NCBI RefSeq assembly: GCF_051020985.1
Contig: NC_135001.1
Span: 10,781,896-10,845,895, forward strand
Length of the DNA stretch: 64,000 nt
Direction: 5' to 3'
Source of the DNA: Nomia melanderi
Lineage: Eukaryota > Arthropoda > Insecta > Hymenoptera > Halictidae
Numbering within the stretch: the stretch's first letter is position 1; the number at the start of each line of letters is the position of its first letter. Made by a program: the position numbers and the translations under genes. Positions 53,001-63,575 of this stretch are shown here, one piece after another. The notes beneath the pieces are model-generated. The model was not told the DNA's origin and ran no database searches. It saw only the letters and a program-made list of their open reading frames with translations.

Positions 53001-56000
53001 AATTTAAAATAATGAAAGCCTCGCTATTTTCTAAACAAGAACATTTGCATCTGTTGATACAGTATAAAAGTGTTGTCAAATAAATTTTACGCCAACAAGT
53101 TCACGATATCGAAGATAACATAATTTGCATATAAACACATTAATACGCTCACATTTAACATAGAACTGTTAACAAAATTCCACTTGTAAACAAATCATAC
53201 TTAAAAATAATGCATTAAAATTGTTGTCCATTAAAAATTGTATTAATTGATAAAACTGTAGTAAAACAAATCATTCAGGAAACACGTATTCGATTATCTT
53301 ACGTTTAACAGTTGCCAATTCCCTGTTTCCTTTTACCCAAGTGTTTCGCGGAACACTAAGCGTCACTTTAGTATTGGTTTTGAAGTGACACCCGCTGAAA
53401 ATAAATCTCCCTCAACCGTGACCCTCTTCCCTTGCCTGAAGAGAAATCTCCAATTTTCCTGTCCCGTGCGCGATGACCAGTGATCTCTTTTGTGTCTAGT
53501 GTATCGGATATCCCATTGCTGATTTATCTCGACGAATTTTCTGGCAACGAACTTCGATTTCTGTTTATTTTCTGAGTTTGTTCGGGAAGTGCATCATTAC
53601 GGAGAAACCTGAGGAGGACACCCCTGCGAGCGGGCGAGCAGGGGTACCAAGCATACTCGTGAACGGTTATGTGGACAGGTACACATAGAGTTGAGAGTTA
53701 ACGGAAAAAAGGATTAATGAATTTTGCTTAAATAAAGAATTAAACTTTCAGTATTCGTGCACCTCCTCACTTTTCATACAGGTGGTCCCATGTTTTTGTA
53801 GAACTTCATCAGTATATTTTGTAAGCGAAATTAACCCCTTGACATATGATTTTTCCACAATCGTGTTTACTGGAACCACTTTAGAATTAACCCTTTGCAA
53901 TCGAAGCTTTTTCTCATTGATATTACCAGCAAAATGAAATAATCTAAATAAAATTCAACATACTTTATTTATACATAATGAAATGAAACGAAACTTTGAA
54001 CATATCTTTTATATGACTTTGAATATTTTCTTTTGCAATATTCTATATTGTCCGGCGTTTCAAACATTGAAATAGGTAATGCAAGTACAAACACGAGTTA
54101 ACTCGTGACCGGTCAACAATGTATTAATAGAACGAGCATATTCACATATAAATAAATGATACGCGTATGAAAAGAAAAGTCATAGATGTATTTTACTGTT
54201 TATTTCATGATAAAATTTTATAGTTTGTAATAACAAACTTTAAGTGACTCTGCTCGGGAGCCCTCGAGTTCAAAGGGTTAATAGTTAACCCTTAATAGTT
54301 AACATAGTTAATAGTTAACCCTTATAAACGAAAGAATTCTATGCTTGTTCCATGTCTACATTTACTTTGAAGATTAACAACTGATAGAAGAAAAATAATA
54401 TTTATTTTTCACTTAAGTGAATATAATGACATTTACAGTTACTGTTTTCAGTTCGAAGTCTGTATCGCGAATCTGATATATTATAAGTCAACGGATTAAG
54501 AAAAATATGTTATAGAAGTTACAAAATTTTAATAAAGCATTTAAGAGTTTACGTTTGTATAAGATTTTTTTGCTCAGTTTGGCTCACAATATGCGAGTAA
54601 AGTTTTGCGGAAAAATCTGGGGCGCCCTGTGTATTCAGAGAAAGTGAGATTAAGTACAATTAAATTTCTTGCAGGAATAATTGTTATAGAATCATGTCAG
54701 GGTCATCATTTCCTCCACGAAAGTAACATAAAATTTCTTTGAAAATATTTTATTTTACATACTTATTCTCAAATGTGTAGGCTAAATAGTCGATTATCAA
54801 ATGATAATATAACAGATTTTTTACAAGGAGACAAGTAGGCCTACCAAGAACACTTATAACAATCAATTTCATCCAAACGGTTTATGGAGAATATTTCCTT
54901 TTGTTCTGTAATAACCTCCATGTTTGTCCATATATTCAGATACTTGTGAAATCCATATAGGAACTGTAACTAAAACAGATAACATTCGGAAATTACGGTT
55001 CTCTGTAACAATTATCCGGAATAAAAGCTCTTCGTGATGATATGAAGAACAGAAATCGACGTTATAACAATTCCCAAGCTCAGAATCAGGAAACTTCTCT
55101 GGCGGGAGAGTCGGTGGACCGAATTGTTCACGGCGATCATCGGTAATCCATATCATTGGTGATCGATCCTTCGAAAAATGGCCAGTGAAATCCGACTTGT
55201 TCCAGTTTTCTAACAAGGCCGGGTCGTTAATTGCCCTCCGTCACGGTGGTTGATCCCTTATCGTGTGAAAGTAATCGTCGCAGCTCTCGATAACGAACCT
55301 TGCAAGAGACCGCCGCGCCACCGAAGATAGATTTTCAGGTTTCTCTTTTCTCCGGTTACAAGCACGTGTAATCGCTACCCTCGTGAAAGAGAAACTTCCC
55401 ATTGTATCGGTCGGCCGGTACCGGAAGCTTGAGCGCACACGAAATGCCATATGCGTCTGGCTCGTTGATCACCCGGCGACGAGAGAGCGCACATTTTTCG
55501 CCAGTGCATGCCTATCGCCGCCCACCGAAATTCGAGTCGGTCGCGAACGGTAATTGGTGGTTTTCTCTCTGATTTTCTTGCACTGTGAATCTATTTCGCG
55601 GACATAGATATCGCTGATCGTTACGGATCACGGTTCTATGTTCAAATGGACTGCAATTTCTTTTAGCAATGTTTAGGTTAGGCCCTGCTACACGTCGCTT
55701 ACTCCGGTGAAGTGATAACTGTAGGGTGAGTCAGGGAAGAATGGCCCACTTGTTTTAAAATAACTATTAAACTAATTATTATATATCTTTGTTGCGTGTA
55801 AATGATACGTACGGTTTAATAGTTATTTTAATAAATAAATAATATTTGGTTGTTTCTCCTTTGCATTTTATAATACTTCTGAGACGATCTTGAAGCGGTT
55901 CCAAAAGTAACTGTTTAAAACTGTAGGGTAAGTCGGGGAGAGATGGCTCAGTTTTTAAAAAAGAACTATTACACTATAATTATCATTTATATTTAACAAA

Positions 56001-57637
56001 AGAATATATGTATTTATGAAAGTAAATTTTCTTTACCGCACGTCTTTATGCAGGATTCAATATAGCACTACAAACTATTGAAAACATAGATATCTAACAA
56101 ATCTAAATGAGATCAAGCCACGTCACCCGGAAACACCCTGTATTTCAATGCAACTAACTATAACGGGTGTTCAGGAGCGTGTCACAACGTGTTCTACACT
56201 CAGGAACGTAGTTGCATTAAAATATACAGTTCTTTGATAGAAACATCGCGATATGTGATATGCCGTATGTAAAACGATAGTGTTGTCTTTGCCTTATCTG
56301 CTTTTTAACAACATAGCAATTATTATTTGATTGGGGAAATGAAGCAGCACTGTAACGAATAGAGGAAGGAAGATGTTGGAATAGGATAGGAAAGAGAAGA
56401 GCGCGTTTCCGAGATCTGCTGGTTGGCTCATCATTAAGGATATTCTAGCAGATCTCTGCCTTAGACGCTGAAGGTATCACGTTTTTTTTTATCAGACCGT
56501 TACCTGAAAAGAATAAACCTGAAGGATGATGATGTTCAGAAACGCCTAGGGTAGGACAGTTTTTCTTTACTCTCTGAAACGGAATCGTACAAGACATTAG
56601 TTATTAGATATTTAACACTAAAATTATCGGTTCCTGTACGAACTATGTTTTCAATTGTCTGTAGTAGTATATTGAACTTTGCGTACAGGCTAGTTTAACT
56701 ATTCTTCTCTAATGCATTTACTTTCATAAATACATATATTTTTTGGTAAATACAAACAATAATTATGATATAATAGCAGTTAGAGTGATTTATTTCCAAT
56801 TTTTTATACAAATTAGAAAACGTCTCTATGATTTAAATATTTGTAAACTACAAATTCTGAAGTGGGTTAATTTGATCTGTTTGATAGTTTTAGTATTAAA
56901 ATTAGGGGAAGTTCCTGCATGAACTAAACGTGAAACATATGACGAATGTTTACGAAATGTTTATGTACTAATCACTGGAAGACCGAGCAGCAGCGAGAAA
57001 GACTTATGGATCTCGTAACCTCTTCGTGGCGAGTATAGGAGGTGCTGTCATAGACGCTTTAGAAAAAAAGTTAGAAACAAAGAAATATTTAGAAACGTTC
57101 TGTTTATTCTTTATGAACGTCGAACGAAATATGAAGATTTGAGTGATCTGGTTTAGGTCTGAATTGGGTTCTGTTCTTACATCATTAGCTTGGATAAAGA
57201 CAAAAAACATAAGTACGAGTGATGGCAAGCTAAGAACATTGTGAGAGTTACTCTCGCAAGTTAATATTGGTATTAGGACCATTTAGGCGAGGATTCAGAA
57301 CAGTTAGCTAGATTTCTTATGGATTAATTTGTAGAAATCAGAGTGATGAAAGTTTTAAGACTTCTGTTGTTTTCCAGATACGATAAAAATGTATCTTATT
57401 CTTACATTTTTTATTATATCTTAAGGAAGATGAAAATCTCATACAGAGTTCTGAATGATCAAAAATGCTGGGAACGCATAAAATCCGCAGTTGGTTAATT
57501 AGTCTCAGATTAAAAAGACGTTGAGTGTCATATCGGATAGGTTAAAATTGTTGAGGTTTACAGAATTTGAATCCCGGTTTAAGAAATGCAACGCGTATAG
57601 AAGATTTAAAAGAGATCATTTATTTTTTCAGACATAT

Positions 57638-57673
<36 letters not shown>

Positions 57674-57919
57674 GTTCGCTCGCTCTCTCTTCTTTTGCTT
57701 CTACGAAAAGTAAAAACTTTCTATTAATTTACTTATTTTTCGTTTGATTTGTGTTACAGCCTGAGCGAATGTTACTTCGCTGGCAAGGGTGCGGCCCTGG
57801 TTCTGCCTCCAAACGAAAGGGCCATACCCTCGAGGAAGGTTTCAACAGCAGGATGCGACATTCAACAGCACCTGCAATCCATGTTCTACTTGCTCAGACC
57901 GGAGGAAACGCTCAAAATG
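26545..57919 (+). CDS. ssh: Slingshot (SSH) cofilin phosphatase, 5' portion
   Basis: Three coding exons, 26545-26601, 32122-32177 and 57760-57919, join in phase into 91 residues. The N-terminus MALVTVQRSPSVSNSPQSS is the hallmark start of slingshot phosphatases. Exon 2 gives an acidic linker (DSGAGAPTDDDEAARSCK). Exon 3 gives SLSECYFAGKGAALVLPP and then DIQQHLQSMFYLLRPEETL, the start of the conserved SSH-N region. The DEK and dual-specificity phosphatase domains must lie beyond the window; I searched the rest by eye and found no further exon. Slingshot dephosphorylates and activates cofilin, driving actin filament turnover. Introns are 5.5 kb, 25.6 kb and at least 6.1 kb. Such long 5' introns with several CpG-rich islands suggest alternative promoters. 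Confidence 0.93.
26602..32121 (+). other. Slingshot intron 1
   Basis: The first 1.4 kb (to about 28010) is CpG-rich and has several overlapping open frames on both strands with no recognisable protein. I take it as a promoter-proximal island or alternative 5' UTR sequence. The rest is AT-rich with no gene. A moderately GC-rich patch near 30280-30470 is unexplained. The acceptor is TATAG|GACTCAGG. Confidence 0.5.
32122..32177 (+). CDS. ssh: Slingshot coding exon 2
   Basis: A 56-bp exon between TATAG and GTAAGT splice signals. It adds an acidic Gly/Asp/Glu-rich linker and leaves two bases (AG) that complete a Ser codon with exon 3. It joins exon 1 at phase 0. Confidence 0.85.
33594..33648. repeat. 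Poly-C followed by CT/CTTT-rich tract
   Basis: A run of C bases is followed by imperfect TCTT and TC repeats, giving a strand-asymmetric pyrimidine tract. Confidence 0.85.
34945..35009. repeat. Compound microsatellite (ATA)n then (AAG)n
   Basis: About ten ATA/TAA units change directly into about eleven AAG units without a gap. Confidence 0.95.
38255..38292. repeat. ACGAA short tandem repeat
   Basis: Imperfect five-base repeats (gacgaaacgaaacgaaacg) within a small CpG-rich patch. Confidence 0.8.
39805..39890 (-). pseudogene. tRNA-Ser-like relic or tRNA-derived SINE
   Basis: The minus strand reads TGGCCGTGACGGTTAA, like the D-arm / A box of a class II tRNA, and then a B-box-like CGTTCGAATCC about 60 bases later. 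A long variable-arm-sized segment lies between them, as in tRNA-Ser. The acceptor stem (GGCTCTG with GCTGACC) and the T stem (GCCCG with CCCCC) mostly fail to pair, so it cannot be a working tRNA. A decayed tRNA or the head of a SINE are both possible. Confidence 0.35.
41277..41571. mobile_element. TTAA-flanked MITE-like element
   Basis: TTAA on both sides encloses 295 bp with inverted ends CCCTCTATAAGC and CCCTTTATAGGC (10 of 12 match). This is the arrangement of piggyBac-type non-autonomous elements. No coding capacity. Confidence 0.5.
41640..42516 (+). promoter_or_regulatory. CpG-rich island, candidate internal slingshot promoter
   Basis: A strongly GC/CpG-rich block (especially 41820-42500) inside an AT-rich intron, immediately upstream of a possible alternative first exon. 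The open frames within it on both strands give Arg/Ser-rich peptides of no known family, typical of chance frames in CpG-rich DNA. It contains GGTTAGGTTAGGG at about 41909, three near-units of the insect telomere repeat. Confidence 0.4.
42517..42596 (+). CDS. ssh: Candidate alternative first coding exon of slingshot
   Basis: An ATG in acceptable context (cttcATGg) opens 26 codons beginning MVFESVERRNPGFLREDARH and ends at a good donor (CATCAG|GTACGA). It leaves the two bases AG. Exon 3 at 57760 needs exactly two bases, and exon 2 supplies the same two, so the splice would give ...QYI-SLSECYFAGKG in frame. The exon lies at the 3' edge of a CpG island on the same strand. This is inference: phase agreement alone has a one-in-three chance, and I do not recognise the peptide. 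Confidence 0.35.
45347..45662. mobile_element. TTAA-flanked MITE-like element
   Basis: TTAA flanks 316 bp with inverted ends CATTAAACATGCCGT and CACTAAACGTACTGT (11 of 15). Just inside the right end, cggtcatttgaccgtc resembles the same position in the 47935-48151 element (gggtcattttgatccgtc), suggesting one family. Confidence 0.45.
46716..47274. mobile_element. TIR element with CAGGGTGTTTCC ends
   Basis: The left end CAGGGTGTTTCC and right end GGAAACACCCTA are inverted copies with one mismatch, flanked by TA. The 559-bp interior has two short plus-strand frames (46959-47150 and 47150-47335) without a recognisable transposase. The same end sequence bounds the 81-bp element at 58601-58681 and appears as a lone right end at 56138. 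Probably a non-autonomous element inserted at TA. Confidence 0.6.
47935..48151. mobile_element. TTAA-flanked MITE-like element
   Basis: TTAA on both sides, with 12 perfect inverted bases (CACTAAAACTAC and GTAGTTTTAGTG) enclosing 217 bp. No coding capacity. It is related to 56616-56895 by both ends and by the gggt-attttgatc-gt segment before the right end. Confidence 0.6.
48368..48420. repeat. GGTC/GGTCTGTC tandem repeat
   Basis: Six near-perfect GGTC units pass into TGTC/TGTTGGTC variants, within a CpG-rich patch. Confidence 0.9.
48990..49297. mobile_element. TTAA-flanked MITE-like element
   Basis: The left flank is TTAA and the right flank TTGA (one change). Ends CCCATTCGAGATCA and CCCATTCGAGACCA match at 13 of 14 positions in inverted orientation. 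It is 308 bp with no gene. Confidence 0.5.
49455..49486. mobile_element. Mariner-like terminal sequence (solo end)
   Basis: TTAGATCGGCCAAAAAGTCT followed by tcacggttt resembles the terminal inverted repeat of mariner elements (TTAG-TTGGC-AAAAGT type). A poorer copy in the same orientation lies at 51855-51890 (agataggccacgaagtcttc). No matching inverted end or transposase was found between them. Confidence 0.35.
53629..53652. repeat. Short perfect hairpin
   Basis: CCCCTGC and GCAGGGG are separated by about ten bases, giving a 7-bp GC-only stem. No following T-run or known role. Confidence 0.4.
53891..54277. mobile_element. TTAA-flanked piggyBac-type MITE
   Basis: Exact TTAA on both sides encloses 387 bp whose ends are CCCTTTGCAATCGA and, inverted, CCCTTTGAACTCGA (12 of 14). 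CCCTTTGC next to TTAA is a typical insect piggyBac-like terminus. No transposase. The right flank continues into short repeats of AATAGTTAACCC (54278-54322). Confidence 0.6.
55719..55990. repeat. Two direct copies of a GGGTRAGTCRGGGA repeat
   Basis: About 70 bases beginning ctgtagggtgagtcagggaa at 55719 recur at 55921 as ctgtagggtaagtcggggag with the same downstream order (atggc-ca, tttaaaa, aactatta, taattat). Confidence 0.65.
55964..56785. repeat. Degenerate long inverted repeat
   Basis: The segment 55964-56092 returns as its reverse complement at 56645-56785. Matching blocks are tttactttcataaatacat, ctatgttttcaat-gt-tgtag and tatattgaa. The arms are about 130 bp, with gaps. They enclose a smaller hairpin (56139-56156 with 56209-56228, including AATGCAACTA/TAGTTGCATT) next to a lone GGAAACACCCTG end. 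Confidence 0.55.
56616..56895. mobile_element. TTAA-flanked MITE-like element
   Basis: TTAA flanks 280 bp with ends CACTAAAATTATC and, inverted, TACTAAAACTATC. Same family as 47935-48151. It contains the right arm of the longer inverted repeat. Confidence 0.45.
57651..57690. repeat. (CT)n microsatellite
   Basis: CT repeats with interruptions (ccctcgttcgctcg), 70 bases before slingshot exon 3. It may add to the pyrimidine-rich context upstream of the acceptor. Confidence 0.9.
57760..57919 (+). CDS. ssh: Slingshot coding exon 3
   Basis: A 160-bp exon between TTACAG and GTGAGC encodes LSECYFAGKGAALVLPP, a more variable stretch, and DIQQHLQSMFYLLRPEETL. These are highly conserved slingshot segments. 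It ends at a complete codon (Met), so the next exon must begin at phase 0. Confidence 0.93.
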
Positions 57920-58544
57920 GTGAGCTTTCGCTTTTTTCTCATTTGAACATATAACAAGTTGGTAAACTCACGATACAGCTGGAAAGGGAGGGGATGTTTC
58001 TATATAATCTAATAAGCCAAAAATATAAAATAAAATGTTTTCGTTTGAAATTTCTCTTAGAGAAAAGAGAGATACGTGTAAGGATGTCTAAACAAGTTTA
58101 AGTATATACGGTAAATATAGAATTAATGAGCCTAGTTGCAAAGTAATTCATGAGGCAACGAGTTAAACGCCGAGAGAGATGTTGGTGATTTGATTAAACT
58201 TGATAGAAGAATTTATAGCGGAAAAACATGCTAGAATAAGTTTACCTTCCGACAGGGTAGTCACACCAAAAACACTTTAAAGGTTGCATTATTATCTCTT
58301 GCCGAGGAGACAGTTGAAAGACTCGAGTGATCAAATAATATAAATATAGACGTGAATTTAACTTAACCTTTAAGCATGAAAGTATGAATATTACCGATTA
58401 ATGTTAAATATTCGCGTTTGTGGCAACTAATAAACGAATTATATATAATAGTATCCATTATATAACGAAAATTTCACTAATTTCAAAATTCACAATATTT
58501 GATGTAGAGGTCCGTGAGACCGCACGTCCATGCTCAAAGGTTAA

Positions 58545-58715
58545 CAACAGTTACGACTTCATTTCGGTTCTCCATAACTGTTTCAGTCGGATCTGATATA
58601 CAGGGTGTCTCGTATATAGATTTAGTTCTCCACGTAGAATCTCCTCCTGTTCGCTTGTACCGCCAATTACGGAACACCCTGTATAATAGTTTGAAACAGT
58701 TATTTTCAAAACCTC
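58545..58715. mobile_element. Second copy of the 6302-6525 foldback family, interrupted
   Basis: 58548-58590 (aacagttacgacttcatttc, then ggttctccataactgtttc) matches 6435-6480, and after the insertion 58685-58713 (tagtttgaaacagttatttt) continues in step with 6490-6520. The insertion at 58601-58681 divides it. Confidence 0.6.
58601..58681. mobile_element. 81-bp MITE nested in a foldback repeat
   Basis: The ends CAGGGTGTCTCGTA and, inverted, CAGGGTGTTCCGTA match at 12 of 14, with TATA on both sides. It splits a repeat whose uninterrupted form exists at 6440-6520, so the insertion limits are defined by comparison. Confidence 0.7.
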
Positions 58716-59261
58716 ATCACAATAAATGCAATAAGTTTTATTAAGTAATAAGTAATGTATCCAAATGTTGGTGGTCACTAATTACTTTATTGTTAATGTG
58801 ACCACCTTACCTGTTAACTCAGAAATTTAGTTTAAAAAATCTCTCATCTTGCACACAGCGTCAAACGCAATTAACTGATTAAAATAAACCCAAGTAAAAA
58901 AACGAGGTACAGAAGAATAATTAGTAGAATGTTTGAGAGCAAGGGGTTGCAGCGATTCGCGGGCAACTCGAGCGTAAGTCTAGCCACGAACGAGCGGCAG
59001 ACCGTTCCGATTCGAAAACTACTGTCACCGTCGCATCCAGCACGCGTGTCGCGAACGACGACCTGGAATTTTCCACGTGGGATCGATTCGAGTCACCGGC
59101 ATCGTTGGAACTGTCGCGAAGTGGGCTAAAGGCGACCCACATGCGCGCGGGTCGCCGGTGAACGCGACGCATTCAGGTCGCGGCCGATGAGGAACGACCG
59201 CTTCCGCTCAAGAAAACGATTTAAGACACGACGCGTAACGTCTTTAACATTAAAACTAACG

Positions 59262-59318
59262 AATATATAATATAATAATATAAAATATAATATAAAATAA
59301 AATATAAAATATAATACT
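59262..59318. repeat. AT-only tandem-like tract
   Basis: Imperfect TATAA/AAATATAA repeats of nearly pure A/T. Confidence 0.8.
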
Positions 59319-62300
59319 ATGGATATGTAATTCTTATAAAAGTTAGAGCATTAGATTTTTTAAGTTTCTACAGGACATTGGTTATAATATTCAAACGAAA
59401 CGTTTGATTCTATTAATTCGTAAAATAATTTAGAATACTTATCACTTTTATCGATAACTGCAAAATAATATTAAAATCAATCATTCTGATAAATTAGTTA
59501 GTAAAATTGGTGTCCATTAAAATCTTAGAAAAGTTAGTAAACCAAAAATTTAACAATTCAAATTCACTGAAGCGGTTGTTTTCTTGCATCCTATAAATCG
59601 CAAAGAAACTTGGTTTCTTCAATAAGGCATTGCAAACATTAATTCTGGAAAGTAGTTTTGTTTAATTTGAAGCATTATCTTCTTAACAATATTCCTTACT
59701 TATTTGTAACTGTGTTTCTTTTAGTGGCTAGATATACTTTTTCTGATATTAAAATGAATTCACTGATTGCTAGTGGGAATCTTTGCATTCAAATGACACG
59801 TGTAATTAATAGAAAAGTATCGGATTACCCGTTGGATGATCCTACGTCTAAGACGGATAATCTTCAAAGTCGCTTATTTTACAACAAAAGTGTATGAAGC
59901 CGTAAGATTACACGCCGATGAACAAGACTCGATCGTTAATTAAATAGAACATCCACAGCATTCTCCATTCATTTCCTTTGAAAATATTATGATCAGCGTA
60001 AATGTAGCTCGATATGAAGGACATTAGACCAATCGTAACTTCCATTATAAATTTTTTCAAATCTGTTTTCCGTGAAAGAAAGTTACTATAACTGTAACAA
60101 TCAATTTAATGAATTACCTAAACAAAAGCGGAATCAATAGATATAACATTTCATTAAAAAGAACTGAATTTAATCTTCCCTCAGCCATTTTAAAAAAATA
60201 TCTTATCGGGCGAGAATTTGTTAAACTTTAGAAAACCATTTTAATAAAACAACTGAGTTAAGCATCGAAGTCTGAAATACTAGAAAAAAGAAAAGTATAT
60301 ATCAATCTTTCGTTACTTGAATAATTAAATTATTCATTTGTAAATTTCGAATTTAGATATCAGAGCTCGAAGTTTCCATTATGGCGACATTCGACCGCAA
60401 AGGATTAACATGTAAGTGCCACGAAAATCTTGACAAAAATCATGACAAAGAAAAGCAGGAACAATTATTAAGTATTTAGTGTTACAATCTTTGCATTACA
60501 CTATTACCAGCTTAGTTACGTTATTAAACATTTCCATTCGACATTGGGGTTATCTTGCATGTTGCGATTGTTTCCAAATAATTCAGAAGCGTCGGTCATC
60601 AGTATCGGACGTGGCGCTTAACGTGTTCATAAATGGAAATATAGGTTAAGAGAATAAAAATAATTATTGACGAAATCAATATCTTTTGTAGTTTCGGAAA
60701 AAAACAATTCGTAACAGGTTACGCAATTGACCTTGTGCAATTTTTACGAAGTATCCGCGTATGCTTGCAATTATGATGAAGATCTGTATGCGACAGAGTC
60801 ATTTACCTTGCGGTTCGCGTAACCGTTTGCAGAAGCTCTCTCGAGTTGTCTTCCGTCCCTGACACAGGTCTACATCGGCAGGGATGCGAACTGGCCTCTG
60901 GAAAAATAAGCTCTCTGCTGAACCTCGACCCAGTTGAAAAGCGTTACATCGGCGACGAGGAGCAGGAAGGGCGACTTCTGCGACCGGTCCGCCATGATTC
61001 AATAATAACTTTTGATTATTACGTTAACGGACATCCAGCGCTGTCGCGGAATGAAGCATGAAATGGCAAAATTGATATCGGCGGGACTGAGTTGTCATAT
61101 TGTGCAGCGACCATTCAAGAGCTTTGAAAACTTGATGAATGAAAAAAGGAATGGAACTGTTTTGAATGCGATCAGAATGAAATGAACGGTGACTGCTTCC
61201 AAGGCTGTTTCTAAATATTTAACCAGTTCACTGGCGTTTGATTATATTTGAATGTAGCGAATCCTGTTTATAAAATGTTTTGAAAATGTAACGAATGTCG
61301 TTCTATATGTTATGCATAGATTGCAGACTTTTATGGAAAATCAACATTTCCAGAAGCAATTTGACCAAGCGGTTCGGTGGAAATTTATTTCTTCTTTTAA
61401 GAATGTTAATAAATTGAAAGTAAAGTACAGCATTTCGAAATGTTTGTATACTCTATGCTTTCAATGCACCAAGTTTTTAATTTAATTATGACTTTCAATG
61501 AAAACCTGTATGAAAATAGTTTTACTTTCTTCAAGGAAAATGTAGGATTGTGGTCGACACAAGTATCCGACATTGCTGGAAAACACGTTGGTACGAATGA
61601 TGGCCACCATAAAAATACTTGTTAGATATTTTTGTTGTAACTACTATCTAATAAATTTTCTTTAGGATCGATTAATGTCACCTTAATATGTTCTCTTATA
61701 AATTAAATTTCTTTTTTCGCGCTGAATGTAACCTAAAATAATCGAGGCGAAAATATATGACATTTGAGGAACACGATTTTATATATTTTATAAATAGCAG
61801 ATCGACCTTTTTTTCTGCCTTTGTTAGTATTTTTTTTATTTCATGTCAAACTTGCTGTTTTATGAGCTCAGTGTGTTAAAGTTATTTTAGATTCCATGGT
61901 GTGCGAATAATTTATAATTGTCCTTATATATCTTTTCGATATGTTTAATGTACACTCTTCTTTAACAGTGTGAATCATTTTGGATGTATCAAGCACTCTC
62001 AAATTTTTAAAAATTTGACTCATCTGGTAGTTCTAATGTTAATGTGCGGAATCTTATTGGAATTATCTCCTTTTGTTAACATGATTGCTTCTAGACAAAT
62101 TAGAGTTAAGTTGCTTCTTCCGATGTTAGAAAAACAAGGGTTTGTATATTTAATGCATTGAACGTATTTTGTACGCATTCAATCAGTTCGTCGATTGTAT
62201 TCGATGAAGCTGTATGTTGTAAAGATTGTATAGAATTTAAAAGAACTTCTGGAGTAAATCATTACGCTGATTAAGTGTCAGTTGCTTTGATTTGGAACCT

Positions 62301-63381
62301 CCTCCTTGCTATTCAACGTAATTTCGTTTTCTTCCTGTCAATTACTTTCGACATATGCACAACGATTTCCGCGCCATCTGTTTATTAATTACTTAACAAC
62401 CACTTGTTTAGGAATAAAAACAAAGCTTAAGATAATGTTACTTTCGTTAATCCCACATTTTGTAAGAAATGAATACCATATTCTCGTACGGAGTACTATT
62501 TTTCTATTATTAATCGTAATCCTTCAGAATAAACACAGAGGTAGAGAAAACGTAGAATTCGTCTTTCCAATGAATTACGAACAATAAAATTCTGTTGGCG
62601 AATTTTGTTGGCCATTATCACAAGAGAATTGAGTGTAACGTTATATTTTCCGTTACCTAGAAAATAAAAACGGAGGGTGTTATCGAAAATAAAAGTAGTA
62701 ATTCGGATTAGTAGTAGCTCTTTTTATTTGTTATAATTTTTCTGCTTAAATAAAACTTCTTAAAAAATTTCTGACAAGGGCTTTCCTTTTCATAGTTCCT
62801 TATGATGCAAATGGATTAATGAAAATATGCAATAACTTTTCATCGAACGATCGAAACGGCCGAATCGTCGAGTAGCTTAGTGTATTTTCGAAACGTGGTG
62901 AATCCTGATACACATTCGGCGATGGCGTATTCGAAATCCCGAAAAATCAAATCGGGAATACCGCTTTTATCGGAAAGGAAAATATGGTATTATAATTCTG
63001 GACGGGGAACACGCGTTAAAGCTGTCGGGATTCCTGAGTGAGCCGGTCTGGGACGAGAAACTGGTCCCTACAAGGACAACGAGGTAAGGGGGACGTACGA
63101 TTCGCTACAGGTCGTTTCGTCGACTGCTTTTCAGCAGGGCCCGTTACTTTTTACGCTCGCACTTAAAAGCACGCATGCAACTTGCCCTCCAGCCCGAGCC
63201 TTTTACGTGGAAAGTGTCAGTGACCCGGCCGATCATTAACTCGTTCGCTTGCCCACTTCCGGTGCTTTGTGTTTTTTCTGTCTCCAGGTTTCGTTTATTT
63301 GCGGGATTCGTCATTTTCTGCGCGCGGGAGGGAGCCGCTCCACAATACCACCGCCGAGCCGTATTTCATCCACGAAATTAA

Positions 63382-63575
63382 CCCTTGCCTAGGCAACCGA
63401 AATATTCTCGATTTTTTCAACTTCTTAAACTTTTCATTTTTTAAATAAATTGTCGTTAAAGTGTTCGAAGAACTGGGATCTGAACCAATTTTGTCAAATT
63501 TTTACGAGAACACAGCATACTGAAGAAAATGTAAAAGTGGGTATTTACATAGATAGCTAGTTACTGATACAAGGG
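63382..63575. mobile_element. Possible TTAA-flanked element (weak)
   Basis: TTAA on both sides with CCCTTG at the left and CAAGGG at the right, 194 bp apart. The inverted match is only six bases, so this may be chance. Confidence 0.2.

Larger units (their letters stand above)
42597..57759 (+). other. Slingshot intron 2, second part
   Basis: No other coding exon is supported. It holds a cluster of small mobile-element relics (45347-45662, 46716-47274, 47935-48151, 48990-49297, 53891-54277, 56616-56895), mariner-like end sequences (49455, 51855) and inverted and direct repeats between 55719 and 56785. It also has several CpG-rich islands (about 47340-47730, 48270-48740, 51420-51800, 55240-55560) with only chance frames. 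Confidence 0.5.

Noticed and set aside
60390..60412. Short ATGGCGACATTC frame with a GTAAGT donor, considered as another slingshot exon
   Set aside because: It leaves one base, while the following exon after exon 3 must start at phase 0; no protein similarity.
60799..61061. Overlapping frames in a small GC-rich patch of intron 3
   Set aside because: Neither strand gives a recognisable protein or splice-consistent exon.
62905..63084. Open stretch before a GTAAGG donor at 63084 (LSGFLSEPVWDEKLV), considered as slingshot exon 4
   Set aside because: It does not resemble the SSH-N region expected after LLRPEETLKM and has no good acceptor.
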